A stretch of DNA of 64,000 nt, taken from contig CAUVYP010000579.1 in the NCBI GenBank assembly GCA_963556195.1, positions 1,054,001 to 1,118,000 on the forward strand. Direction: 5' to 3'. Source of the stretch: Sepiola atlantica. Lineage: Eukaryota > Mollusca > Cephalopoda > Sepiida > Sepiolidae. This document shows, piece by piece, positions 51,085 to 63,700 of this stretch. The translations under genes were made by a program, and so were the position numbers. The notes under the pieces are model-generated. The model saw only the letters and a program-made list of their open reading frames with translations, ran no database searches and was not told the origin of the DNA. The stretch's first letter is position 1, and every line of letters begins with the position of its first letter.

Positions 51085-53316
51085 TTGTTGATGTTTTGCG
51101 TATTCAGTTTGTATCGACATATCTCCGGGAGTACAAGAGCTGAACTTCTGAAACTTGGTACTTCAGTAGAAAATGTGTGTCCGCTAATGTCTGCAAAGTT
51201 TCGGAGCACAATTCTTATAAATGTGGAAGTTATTAACACAAGCGATATACCTTTTAAATCGCACTAAATTTTGTTGATGTTTTGCGTATTCAGTTTGTAT
51301 CGACATATCTCCGGGAGTACAAGAGCTGAACTTCTGAAACTTGGTACTTCAGTAGAAAATGTGTGTCCGCTAATGTCTGCAAAGTTTCAGAGCACAATTT
51401 GTATAAATGTGGAAGTTATAAACACAAGCGATATCAACTTAAAATCGCACTAAATTTTGTTGATGTTTTGCGTATTCAGTTTGTATCGACATATCTCCGG
51501 GAGTACAAGAGCTGAACTTCTGAAACTTGGTACTTCAGTAGAAAATGTGTGTCCGCTAATGTCTGCAAAGTTTCGGAGCACAATTCTTAATAATGTGGAA
51601 GTTATTAACAAAAGACCTATCAACTTAAAATCGCACTAAATTTTGTTTATGTTTTGCGTATTCAGTTTGTATCGACATATCTCCGGGAGTACAAGAGCTG
51701 AACTTCTGAAACTTGGTACTGTAGTAGAAAATGTGTGTCCGCTAATGTCTGCAAAGTTTCAGAGCACAATTCTTATAAATGTGGAAGTTATAAACGAAAG
51801 CGATATCAACTTAAAATCGCACTAAATTTTGTTGATGTTTTGCGTATTCAGTTTGTATCGACATATCTCCGGGAGTACAAGAGCTGAACTTCTGAAACTT
51901 GGTACTTCAGTAGAAAATGTGTGTCCGCTAATGTCTGCAAAGTTTCAGAGCACAATTTGTATAAATGTGGAAGTTATAAACACAAGCGATATCAACTTAA
52001 AATCGCACTAAATTTTGTTGATGTTTTGCGTATTCAGTTTGTATCGACATATCTCCGGGAGTACAAGAGCTGAACTTCTGAAACTTGGTACTTCAGTAGA
52101 AAATTTGTGTCCGCTAATGTCTGCAAAGTTTCGGAGCACAATTCTTATAAATGTGGAAGTTATAAACAAAAGCGATATCAACTTAAAATCGCACTAAATT
52201 TTGTTGATGTTTTGCGTATTCAGTTTGTATCGACATATCTCCGGGAGTACAAGAGCTGAACTTCTGAAACTTGGTACTTCAGTAGAAAATGTGTGTCCGC
52301 TAATGTCTGCAAAGTTTCGGAGCACAATTCTTATAAATGTGGAAGTTATTAACAAAAGACCTATCAACTTAAAATCGCACTAAATTTTGTTTATGTTTTG
52401 CGTATTCAGTTTGTATCGACATATCTCCGGGAGTACAAGAGCTGAACTTCTGAAACTTGGTACTTCAGTAGAAAATGTGTGTCCGCTAATGTCTGCAAAG
52501 TTTCGGAGCACAATTCTTATAAATGTGAGAATTATAAACAAAAGCGATATCAACTTAAAATCGCACTAAATTTTGTTGATGTTTTGCGTATTCAGTTTGT
52601 ATCGACATATCTCCTGGAGTACAAGAGCTGAACTTCTGAAACTTGGTACTTCAGTAGAAAATGTGTGTCCGCTAATGTCTGCAAAGTTTCGGAGCACAAT
52701 TCTTATAAATGTGGAAGTTATTAACACAAGCGATATACCTTTTAAATCGAACTAAATTTTGTTGATGTTTTGCGTATTCAGTTTGTATCGACATATCTCC
52801 GGGAGTACAAAGGCTGAACTTCTGAAACTTAGTACTTCAGTAGAAAATGTGTGTCCGCTAATGTCTGCAAAGTTTCAGAGCACAATTCTTATAAATGTGG
52901 AAGTTATAAACAAAAGCGATATCAACTTAAAATCGCACTAAATTTTGTTGATGTTTTGCGTATTCAGTTTGTATCCACATATCTCCGGGAGTACAAGAGC
53001 TGAACTTCTGAAACTTGGTACTTCAGTAGAAAATGTGTGTCCGCTAATGTCTGCAAAGTTTCAGAGCACAATTCTTATAAATGTGGAAGTTATAAACACA
53101 AGCGATATCAACTTAAAATCGCACTAAATTTTGTTGATGTTTTGAGAATTCAGTTTGTATCGACATATCTCCGGGAGTACAAGAGCTGAACTTCTGAAAC
53201 TTGGTACTTCAGTAGAAAATGTGTGTCCGCTAATGTCTGCAAAGTTTCGGAGCACAATTCTTATAAATGTGGAAGTAATTAACAAAAGACCTATCAACTT
53301 TAAATCGCACTAAATT
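51085..53316 (+). repeat. 12-monomer HOR (2232 bp), copy 1
   Basis: Monomers 275-286: rP, q*T, DL(cttaataatg), E(ctgtag), q*T, rK, rDL, K(gtgagaatt), P(ctcctggag, gaactaa), K(aaaggct, A73), qT(tatccac), DF(tgagaattc, gaagtaatt). It is the 16-monomer order of 39367-42342 with rK and the tatccac qT added and the leading E-T-K-DL-K phrase and qK removed. The two blocks therefore share ancestry. Confidence 0.87.
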
Positions 53317-54990
53317 TTGTTTATGTTTTGCGTATTCAGTTTGTATCGACATATCTCCGGGAGTACAAGAGCTGAACTTCTGAAACTTGGTACTTCAGTA
53401 GAAAATGTGTGTCCGCTAATGTCTGCAAAGTTTCGGAGCACAATTCTTATAAATGTGGAAGTTATTAACACAAGCGATATACCTTTTAAATCGCACTAAA
53501 TTTTGTTGATGTTTTGCGTATTCAGTTTGTATCGACATATCTCCGGGAGTACAAGAGCTGAACTTCTGAAACTTGGTACTTCAGTAGAAAATGTGTGTCC
53601 GCTAATGTCTGCAAAGTTTCAGAGCACAATTTGTATAAATGTGGAAGTTATAAACACAAGCGATATCAACTTAAAATCGCACTAAATTTTGTTGATGTTT
53701 TGCGTATTCAGTTTGTATCGACATATCTCCGGGAGTACAAGAGCTGAACTTCTGAAACTTGGTACTTCAGTAGAAAATGTGTGTCCGCTAATGTCTGCAA
53801 AGTTTCGGAGCACAATTCTTAATAATGTGGAAGTTATAAACAAAAGCGATATCAACTTAAAATCGCACTAAATTTTGTTGATGTTTTGCGTATTCAGTTT
53901 GTATCGACATATCACCGGGAGTACAAGAGCTGAACTTCTGAAACTTGGTACTTCAGTAGAAAATGTGTGTCCGCTAATGTCTGCAAAGTTTCGGAGCACA
54001 ATTCTTATAAATGTGGAAGTTATTAACAAAAGACCTATCAACTTAAAATCGCACTAAATTTTGTTTATGTTTTGCGTATTCAGTTTGTATCGACATATCT
54101 CCGGGAGTACAAGAGCTGAACTTCTGAAACTTGGTACTTCAGTAGAAAATGTGTGTCCGCTAATGTCTGCAAAGTTTCGGAGCACAATTCTTATAAATGT
54201 GAGAATTATAAACAAAAGCGATATCAACTTAAAATCGCACTAAATTTTGTTGATGTTTTGCGTATTCAGTTTGTATCGACATATCTCCTGGAGTACAAGA
54301 GCTGAACTTCTGAAACTTGGTACTTCAGTAGAAAATGTGTGTCCGCTAATGTCTGCAAAGTTTCGGAGCACAATTCTTATAAATGTGGAAGTTATTAACA
54401 CAAGCGATATACCTTTTAAATCGAACTAAATTTTGTTGATGTTTTGCGTATTCAGTTTGTATCGACATATCTCCGGGAGTACAAAGGCTGAACTTCTGAA
54501 ACTTAGTACTTCAGTAGAAAATGTGTGTCCGCTAATGTCTGCAAAGTTTCAGAACACAATTCTTATAAATGTGGAAGTTATAAACAAAAGCGATATCAAC
54601 TTAAAATCGCACTAAATTTTGTTGATGTTTTGCGTATTCAGTTTGTATCCACATATCTCCGGGAGTACAAGAGCTGAACTTCTGAAACTTGGTACTTCAG
54701 TAGAAAATGTGTGTCCGCTAATGTCTGCAAAGTTTCAGAGCACAATTCTTATAAATGTGGAAGTTATAAACACAAGCGATATCAACTTAAAATCGCACTA
54801 AATTTTGTTGATGTTTTGAGAATTCAGTTTGTATCGACATATCTCCGGGAGTACAAGAGCTGAACTTCTGAAACTTGGTACTTCAGTAGAAAATGTGTGT
54901 CCGCTAATGTCTGCAAAGTTTCAGAGCACAATTCTTATAAATGTGGAAGTTATAAACACAAGCGATATCAACTTAAAATCGCACTAAATT
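53317..54990 (+). repeat. 9-monomer derivative of the 12-monomer HOR (1674 bp)
   Basis: Monomers 287-295 follow the copy at 51085 but lose three monomers through the hybrid at 53689-53874. The first monomer is rP carrying T6, and the last joins a tgagaattc 5' end to a qT 3' end, so both ends are recombinant. A private A at p41 (atcaccggg) marks 53875-54060, and cagaacac marks 54433-54618. Confidence 0.85.
53689..53874 (+). repeat. Hybrid monomer: crossover within 53824-53837
   Basis: The left part carries cttaataatg, the mark of the DL monomer at 51457-51642. The right part has A150 and the K module, as in 52015-52200. The last left mark is p135 and the first right mark p150, so the exchange fell in a 14-bp interval. 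The product lacks exactly three monomers (558 bp). Confidence 0.87.
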
Positions 54991-55920
54991 TTGTTGATGT
55001 TTTGCGTATTCAGTTTGTATCGACATATCTCCGGGAGTACAAGAGCTGAACTTCTGAAACTTGGTACTTCAGTAGAAAATGTGTGTCCGCTAATGTCTGC
55101 AAAGTTTCGGAGCACAATTCTTATAAATGTGGAAGTAATTAACAAAAGACCTATCAACTTTAAATCGCACTAAATTTTGTTTATGTTTTGCGTATTCAGT
55201 TTGTATCGACATATCTCCGGGAGTACAAGAGCTGAACTTCTGAAACTTGGTACTTCAGTAGAAAATGTGTGTCCGCTAATGTCTGCAAAGTTTCAGAGCA
55301 CAATTCTTATAAATGTGGAAGTTATAAACACAAGCGATATCAACTTAAAATCGCACTAAATTTTGTTGATGTTTTGCGTATTCAGTTTGTATCGACATAT
55401 CTCCGGGAGTACAAGAGCTGAACTTCTGAAACTTGGTACTTCAGTAGAAAATGTGTGTCCGCTAATGTCTGCAAAGTTTCGGAGCACAATTCTTATAAAT
55501 GTGGAAGTAATTAACAAAAGACCTATCAACTTTAAATCGCACTAAATTTTGTTTATGTTTTGCGTATTCAGTTTGTATCGACATATCTCCGGGAGTACAA
55601 GAGCTGAACTTCTGAAACTTGGTACTTCAGTAGAAAATGTGTGTCCGCTAATGTCTGCAAAGTTTCAGAGCACAATTCTTATAAATGTGGAAGTTATAAA
55701 CACAAGCGATATCAACTTAAAATCGCACTAAATTTTGTTGATGTTTTGCGTATTCAGTTTGTATCGACATATCTCCGGGAGTACAAGAGCTGAACTTCTG
55801 AAACTTGGTACTTCAGTAGAAAATGTGTGTCCGCTAATGTCTGCAAAGTTTCGGAGCACAATTCTTATAAATGTGGAAGTAATTAACAAAAGACCTATCA
55901 ACTTTAAATCGCACTAAATT
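54805..55920 (+). repeat. Three 372-bp dimers (qT - rDF with gaagtaatt)
   Basis: Monomers 295-300 form three pairs: 54805-55176, 55177-55548 and 55549-55920. Each DF member has the gaagtaatt allele (A at p147). The first qT has the tgagaattc 5' end, and the next two start with T6. The pattern suggests a hybrid was made first and the dimer was then amplified. Confidence 0.88.
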
Positions 55921-58152
55921 TTGTTTATGTTTTGCGTATTCAGTTTGTATCGACATATCTCCGGGAGTACAAGAGCTGAACTTCTGAAACTTGGTACTTC
56001 AGTAGAAAATGTGTGTCCGCTAATGTCTGCAAAGTTTCGGAGCACAATTCTTATAAATGTGGAAGTTATTAACACAAGCGATATACCTTTTAAATCGCAC
56101 TAAATTTTGTTGATGTTTTGCGTATTCAGTTTGTATCGACATATCTCCGGGAGTACAAGAGCTGAACTTCTGAAACTTGGTACTTCAGTAGAAAATGTGT
56201 GTCCGCTAATGTCTGCAAAGTTTCAGAGCACAATTTGTATAAATGTGGAAGTTATAAACACAAGCGATATCAACTTAAAATCGCACTAAATTTTGTTGAT
56301 GTTTTGCGTATTCAGTTTGTATCGACATATCTCCGGGAGTACAAGAGCTGAACTTCTGAAACTTCGTACTTCAGTAGAAAATGTGTGTCCGCTAATGTCT
56401 GCAAAGTTTCGGAGCACAATTCTTAATAATGTGGAAGTTATTAACAAAAGACCTATCAACTTAAAATCGCACTAAATTTTGTTTATGTTTTGCGTATTCA
56501 GTTTGTATCGACATATCTCCGGGAGTACAAGAGCTGAACTTCTGAAACTTGGTACTGTAGTAGAAAATGTGTGTCCGCTAATGTCTGCAAAGTTTCAGAG
56601 CACAATTCTTATAAATGTTGAAGTTATAAACGAAAGCGATATCAACTTAAAATCGCACTAAATTTTGTTGATGTTTTGCGTATTCAGTTTGTATCGACAT
56701 ATCTCCGGGAGTACAAGAGCTGAACTTCTGAAACTTGGTACTTCAGTAGAAAATGTGTGTCCGCTAATGTCTGCAAAGTTTCAGAGCACAATTTGTATAA
56801 ATGTGGAAGTTATAAACACAAGCGATATCAACTTAACATCGCACTAAATTTTGTTGATGTTTTGCGTATTCAGTTTGTATCGACATATCTCCGGGAGTAC
56901 AAGAGCTGAACTTCTGAAACTTGGTACTTCAGTAGAAAATGTGTGTCCGCTAATGTCTGCAAAGTTTCGGAGCACAATTCTTATAAATGTGGAAGTTATA
57001 AACAAAAGCGATATCAACTTAAAATCGCACTAAATTTTGTTGATGTTTTGCGTATTCAGTTTGTATCGACATATCTCCGGGAGTACAAGAGCTGAACTTC
57101 TGAAACTTGGTACTTCAGTAGAAAATGTGTGTCCGCTAATGTCTGCAAAGTTTCGGAGCACAATTCTTATAAATGTGGAAGTTATTAACAAAAGACCTAT
57201 CAACTTAAAATCGCACTAAATTTTGTTTATGTTTTGCGTATTCAGTTTGTATCGACATATCTCCGGGAGTACAAGAGCTGAACTTCTGAAACTTGGTACT
57301 TCAGTAGAAAATGTGTGTCCGCTAATGTCTGCAAAGAGTCGGAGCACAATTCTTATAAATGTGAGAATTATAAACAAAAGCGATATCAACTTAAAATCGC
57401 ACTAAATTTTGTTGATGTTTTGCGTATTCAGTTTGTATCGACATATCTCCTGGAGTACAAGAGCTGAACTTCTGAAACTTGGTACTTCAGTAGAAAATGT
57501 GTGTCCGCTAATGTCTGCAAAGTTTCGGAGCACAATTCTTATAAATGTGGAAGTTATTAACACAAGCGATATACCTTTTAAATCGAACACAATTTTGTTG
57601 ATGTTTTGCGTATTCAGTTTGTATCGACATATCTCCTGGAGTACAAAGGCTGAACTTCTGAAACTTAGTACTTCAGTAGAAAATGTGTGTCCGCTAATGT
57701 CTGCAAAGTTTCAGAGCACAATTCTTATAAATGTGGAAGTTATAAACAAAAGCGATATCAACTTAAAATCGCACTAAATTTTGTTGATGTTTTGCGTATT
57801 CAGTTTGTATCGACATATCTCCGGGAGTACAAGAGCTGAACTTCTGAAACTTGGTACTTCAGTAGAAAATGTGTGTCCGCTAATGTCTGCAAAGTTTCAG
57901 AGCACAATTCTTATAAATGTGGAAGTTATAAACACAAGCGATATCAACTTAAAATCGCACTAAATGTTGTTGATGTTTTGAGAATTCAGTTTGTATCGAC
58001 ATATCTCCGGGAGTACAAGAGCTGAACTTCTGAAACTTGGTACTTCAGTAGAAAATGTGTGTCCGCTAATGTCTGCAAAGTTTCGGAGCACAATTCTTAT
58101 AAATGTGGAAGTAATTAACAAAAGACCTATCAACTTTAAATCGCACTAAATT
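55921..58152 (+). repeat. 12-monomer HOR (2232 bp), copy 2
   Basis: Monomers 301-312 repeat the order at 51085-53316. The first monomer carries T6, like the 53317 copy. Private changes include C73 (56293), ttgaagtt (56479), ttaacatcg (56665), aaagagtcgg (57223), gaacacaatt with stop loss (57409) and taaatgttg at the 57963/57967 junction. The qT monomer (57781-57966) lacks the tatccac mark of copy 1. The aaaggct monomer (57595-57780) has gained ctcctggag from its left neighbour type. Confidence 0.87.
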
Positions 58153-59082
58153 TTGTTTATGTTTTGCGTATTCAGTTTGTATCGACATATCTCCGGGAGT
58201 ACAAGAGCTGACCTTCTGAAACTTCGTACATCAGTAGAAAATGTGTGTCCGCTATTGTCTGCAAAGTTTCGGAGCACAATTCTCATAAATGTGGAAGTTA
58301 TAAACGAAAGCGATATCAACTTAAAATCGCACTAAATTTTGTTGATGTTTTGCGTATTCAGTTTGTATCGACATATCTCCGGGAGTACAAGAGCTGAACT
58401 TCTGAAACTTGGTACTTCAGTAAAAAATGTGTGTCCGCTAATGTCTGCAAAGTTACGGAGCACAATTCTTATAAATGTGGAAGTTATAAACACAAGCGAT
58501 ATCAACTTAAAATCGCACTAAATTTTGTTGATGTTTTGCGTATTCAGTTTGTATCGACATATCTCCGGGAGTACAAGAGCTGAACTTCTGAAACTTGGTA
58601 CTTCAGTAGAAAATGTGTGTCCGCTAATGTCTGCAAAGTTTCGGAGCACAATTCTTATAAATGTGGAAGTTATAAACAAAAGCGATATCAACTTAAAATC
58701 GCACTAAATTTTGTTGATGTTTTGCGTATTCAGTTTGTATCGACATATCTCCGGGAGTACAAGAGCTGAACTTCTGAAACTTGGTACTTCAGTAGAAAAT
58801 GTGTGTCCGCTAATGTCTGCAAAGTTTCGGAGCACAATTCTTATAAATGTGGAAGTTATTAACAAAAGACCTATCAACTTAAAATCGCACTAAATTTTGT
58901 TTATGTTTTGCGTATTCAGTTTGTATCGACATATCTCCGGGAGTACAAGAGCTGAACTTCTGAAACTTGGTACTTCAGTAGAAAATGTGTGTCCGCTAAT
59001 GTCTGCAAAGTTTCGGAGCACAATTCTTATAAATGTGGAAGTTATAAACAAAAGCGATATCAACTTAAAATCGCACTAAATT

Positions 59083-59267
59083 TTGTTGATGTTTTGCGTA
59101 TTCAGTTTGTATCGACATATCTCCGGGAGTACAAGAGCTGAACTTCTGAAACTTGGTACTTCGTAGAAAATGTGTGTCCGCTAATGTCTGCAAAGTTTCG
59201 GAGCACAATTCTTATAAATGTGGAAGTTATTAACACAAGCGATATACCTTTTAAATCGCACTAAATT
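59083..59267 (+). repeat. 185-bp monomer with the only indel in the array
   Basis: This rP copy reads ggtacttcgtag where all others have ggtacttcagtag or a same-length variant. One base (A at p81) is missing between 59162 and 59163. It shifts the coordinate phase of every monomer downstream by one. It is not in a homopolymer. It may be real or a consensus error. Confidence 0.88.
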
Positions 59268-60569
59268 TTGTTGATGTTTTGCGTATTCAGTTTGTATCGA
59301 CATATCTCCGGGAGTACAAGAGCTGAACTTCTGAAACTTGGTACTTCAGTAGAAAATGTGTGTCCGCTAATGTCTGCAAAGTTTCAGAGCACAATTCTTA
59401 TAAATGTGGAAGTTATAAACAAAAGCGATATCAACTTAAAATCGCACTAAATTTTGTTGATGTTTTGCGTATTCAGTTTGTATCGACATATCTCCGGGAG
59501 TACAAGAGCTGAACTTCTGAAACTTGGTACTTCAGTAGAAAATGTGTGTCCGCTAATGTCTGCAAAGTTTCAGAGCACAATTCTTATAAATGTGGAAGTT
59601 ATAAACACAAGCGATATCAACTTAAAATCGCACTAAATTTTGTTGATGTTTTGCGAATTCAGTTTGTATCGACATATCTCCGGGAGTACAAGAGCTGAAC
59701 TTCTGAAACTTGGTACTTCAGTAGAAAATGTGTGTCCGCTAATGTCTGCAATGTTTCGGAGTACAATTCTTATAAATGTGGAAGTTATTAACAAAAGACC
59801 TATCAACTTTAAATCGCACTAAATTTTGTTTATGTTTTGCGTATTCAGTTTGTATCGACATATCTCCGGGAGTACAAGAGCTGACCTTCTGAAACTTCGT
59901 ACATCAGTAGAAAATGTGTGTCCGCTATTGTCTGCAAAGTTTCGGAGCACAATTCTCATAAATGTGGAAGTTATAAACGAAAGCGATATCAACTTAAAAT
60001 CGCACTAAATTTTGTTGATGTTTTGCGTATTCAGTTTGTATCGACATATCTCCGGGAGTACAAGAGCTGAACTTCTGAAACTTGGTACTTCAGTAGAAAA
60101 TGTGTGTCCGCTAATGTCTGCAAAGTTACGGAGCACAATTCTTATAAATGTGGAAGTTATAAAGACAAGCGATATCAACTTAAAATCGCACTAAATTTTG
60201 TTGATGTTTTGCGTATTCAGTTTGTATCGACATATCTCCGGGAGTACAAGAGCTGAACTTCTGAAACTTGGTACCTCAGTAGAAAATGTGTGTCCGCTAA
60301 TGTCTGCAAAGTTTCGGAGCACAATTCTTATAAATGTGGAAGTTATAAACAAAAGCGATATCAACTTAAAATCGCACTAAATTTTGTTGATGTTTTGCGT
60401 ATTCAGTTTGTATCGACATATCTCCGGGAGTACAAGAGCTGAACTTCTGAAACTTGGTACTTCAGTAGAAAATGTGTGTCCGCTAATGTCTGCGAAGTTT
60501 CAGAGCACAATTCTTATAAATGTGGAAGTTATAAACAAAAGCGATATCAACTTAAAATCGCACTAAATT

Positions 60570-60755
60570 TTGTTAGTGTTTTGCGTATTCAGTTTGTATC
60601 GACATATCTCCGGGAGTACAAGAGCTGAACTTCTTAAACTTGGTACTTCAGTAGAAAATGTGTGTCCGCTAATGTCTGCAAAGTTTCAGAGCACAATTTG
60701 TATAAATGTGGAAGTTATAAACACAAGCGATATCAACTTAAAATCGCACTAAATT
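60570..60755 (+). repeat. q*T monomer with private gttagtgtt start
   Basis: The monomer starts ttgttagtgttt instead of ttgttgatgttt, a GA-to-AG swap at p6-7, which removes the first ATG of the frame. It also has cttcttaaac. Both changes look private to this copy. Confidence 0.75.
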
Positions 60756-63700
60756 TTGTTGATGTTTTGCGTATTCAGTTTGTATCGACATATCTCCGGG
60801 AGTACAAGAGCTGAACTTCTGAAACTTGGTACTTCAGTAGAAAATGTGTGTCCGCTAATGTCTGCAAAGTTTCGGAGCACAATTCTTATAAATGTGGAAG
60901 TTATAAACAAAAGCGATATCAACTTAAAATCGCACTAAATTTTGTTGATGTTTTGCGTATTCAGTTTGTATCGACATATCTCCGGGAGTACAAGAGCTGA
61001 ACTTCTGAAACTTGGTACTTCAGTAGAAAATGTGTGTCCGCTAATGTCTGCAAAGTTTCGGAGCACAATTCTTAATAATGTGGAAGTTATTAACAAAAGA
61101 CCTATCAACTTAAAATCGCACTAAATTTTGTTTATGTTTTGCGTATTCAGTTTGTATCGACATATCTCCGGGAGTACAAGAGCTGAACTTCTGAAACTTG
61201 GTACTTCAGTAGAAAATGTGTGTCCGCTAATGTCTGCAAAGTTTCAGAGCACAATTCTTATAAATGTGGAAGTTATAAACAAAAGCGATATCAACTTAAA
61301 ATCGCACTAAATTTTGTTGATGTTTTGCGTATTCAGTTTGTATCGACATATCTCCGGGAGTACAAGAGCTGAACTTCTGAAACTTGGTACTTCAGTAGAA
61401 AATGTGTGTCCGCTAATGTCTGCAAAGTTTCAGAGCACAATTTGTATAAATGTGGAAGTTATAAACACAAGCGATATCAACTTAAAATCGCACTAAATTT
61501 TGTTGATGTTTTGCGTATTCAGTTTGTATCGACATATCTCCGGGAGTACAAGAGCTGAACTTCTGAAACCTGGTACTTCAGTAGAAAATGTGTGTCCGCT
61601 AATGTCTGCAAAGTTTCGGAGCACAATTCTTATAAATGTGGAAGTTATAAACAAAAGCGATATCAACTTAAAATCGCACTAAATTTTGTTGATGTTTTGC
61701 GTATTCAGTTTGTATCGACATATCTCCGGGAGTACAAGAGCTGAACTTCTGAAACTTGGTACTTCAGTAGAAAATGTGTGTCCGCTAATGTCTGCAAAGT
61801 TTCGGAGCACAATTCTTATAAATGTGGAAGTTATTAACAAAAGACCTATCAACTTAAAATCGCACTAAATTTTGTTTATGTTTTGCGTATTCAGTTTGTA
61901 TCGACATATCTCCGGGAGTACAAGAGCTGAACTTCTGAAACTTGGTACTTCAGTAGAAAATGTGTGTCCGCTAATGTCTGCAAAGTTTCGGAGCACAATT
62001 CTTATAAATGTGGAAGTTATAAACAAAAGCGATATCAACTTAAAATCGCACTAAATTTTGTTGATGTTTTGCGTATTCAGTTTGTATCGACATATCTCCG
62101 GGAGTACAAGAGCTGAACTTCTGAAACTTGGTACTTCAGTAGAAAATGTGTGTCCGCTAATGTCTGCAAAGTTTCGGAGCACAATTCTTATAAATGTGGA
62201 GGTTATTAACACAAGCGATATACCTTTTAAATCGCACTAAATTTTGTTGATGTTTTGCGTATTCAGTTTGTATCGACATATCTCCGGGAGTACAAGAGCT
62301 GAACTTCTGAAACTTGGTACTTCAGTAGAAAATGTGTGTCCGCTAATGTCTGCAAAGTTTCAGAACACAATTCTTATAAATGTGGAAGTTATAAACAAAA
62401 GCGATATCAACTTAAAATCGCACTAAATTTTGTTGATGTTTTGCGTATTCAGTTTGTATCCACATATCTCCGGGAGTACAAGAGCTGAACTTCTGAAACT
62501 TGGTACTTCAGTAGAAAATGTGTGTCCGCTAATGTCTGCAAAGTTTCAGAGCACAATTCTTATAAATGTGGAAGTTATAAACACAAGCGATATCAACTTA
62601 AAATCGCACTAAATTTTGTTGATGTTTTGAGAATTCAGTTTGTATCGACATATCTCCGGGAGTACAAGAGCTGAACTTCTGAAACTTGGTACTTCAGTAG
62701 AAAATGTGTGTCCGCTAATGTCTGCAAAGTTTCGGAGCACAATTCTTATAAATGTGGAAGTAATTAACAAAAGACCTATCAACTTTAAATCGCACTAAAT
62801 TTTGTTTATGTTTTGCGTATTCAGTTTGTATCGACATATCTCCGGGAGTACAAGAGCTGACCTTCTGAAACTTCGTACATCAGTAGAAAATGTGTGTCCG
62901 CTATTGTCTGCAAAGTTTCGGAGCACAATTCTCATAAATGTGGAAGTTATAAACGAAAGCGATATCAACTTAAAATCGCACTAAATTTTGTTGATGTTTT
63001 GCGTATTCAGTTTGTATCGACATATCTCCGGGAGTACAAGAGCTGAACTTCTGAAACTTGGTACTTCAGTAAAAAATGTGTGTCCGCTAATGTCTGCAAA
63101 GTTACGGAGCACAATTCTTATAAATGTGGAAGTTATAAACACAAGCGATATCAACTTAAAATCGCACTAAATTTTGTTGATGTTTTGCGTATTCAGTTTG
63201 TATCGACATATCTCCGGGAGTACAAGAGCTGAACTTCTGAAACTTGGTACTTCAGTAGAAAATGTGTGTCCGCTAATGTCTGCAAAGTTTCGGAGCACAA
63301 TTCTTATAAATGTGGAAGTTATAAACAAAAGCGATATCAACTTAAAATCGCACTAAATTTTGTTGATGTTTTGCGTATTCAGTTTGTATCGACATATCTC
63401 CGGGAGTACAAGAGCTGAACTTCTGAAACTTGGTACTTCAGTAGAAAATGTGTGTCCGCTAATGTCTGCAAAGTTTCGGAGCACAATTCTTATAAATGTG
63501 GAAGTTATTAACAAAAGACCTATCAACTTAAAATCGCACTAAATTTTGTTTATGTTTTGCGTATTCAGTTTGTATCGACATATCTCCGGGAGTACAAGAG
63601 CTGAACTTCTGAAACTTGGTACTTCAGTAGAAAATGTGTGTCCGCTAATGTCTGCAAAGTTTCGGAGCACAATTCTTATAAATGTGGAAGTTATAAACAA

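Noticed and set aside
59083..59267. The 1-bp deletion as a boundary between two arrays
   Set aside because: The monomer types on both sides belong to the same HOR phrases and the sequence is otherwise continuous, so it is a simple indel or a consensus error.
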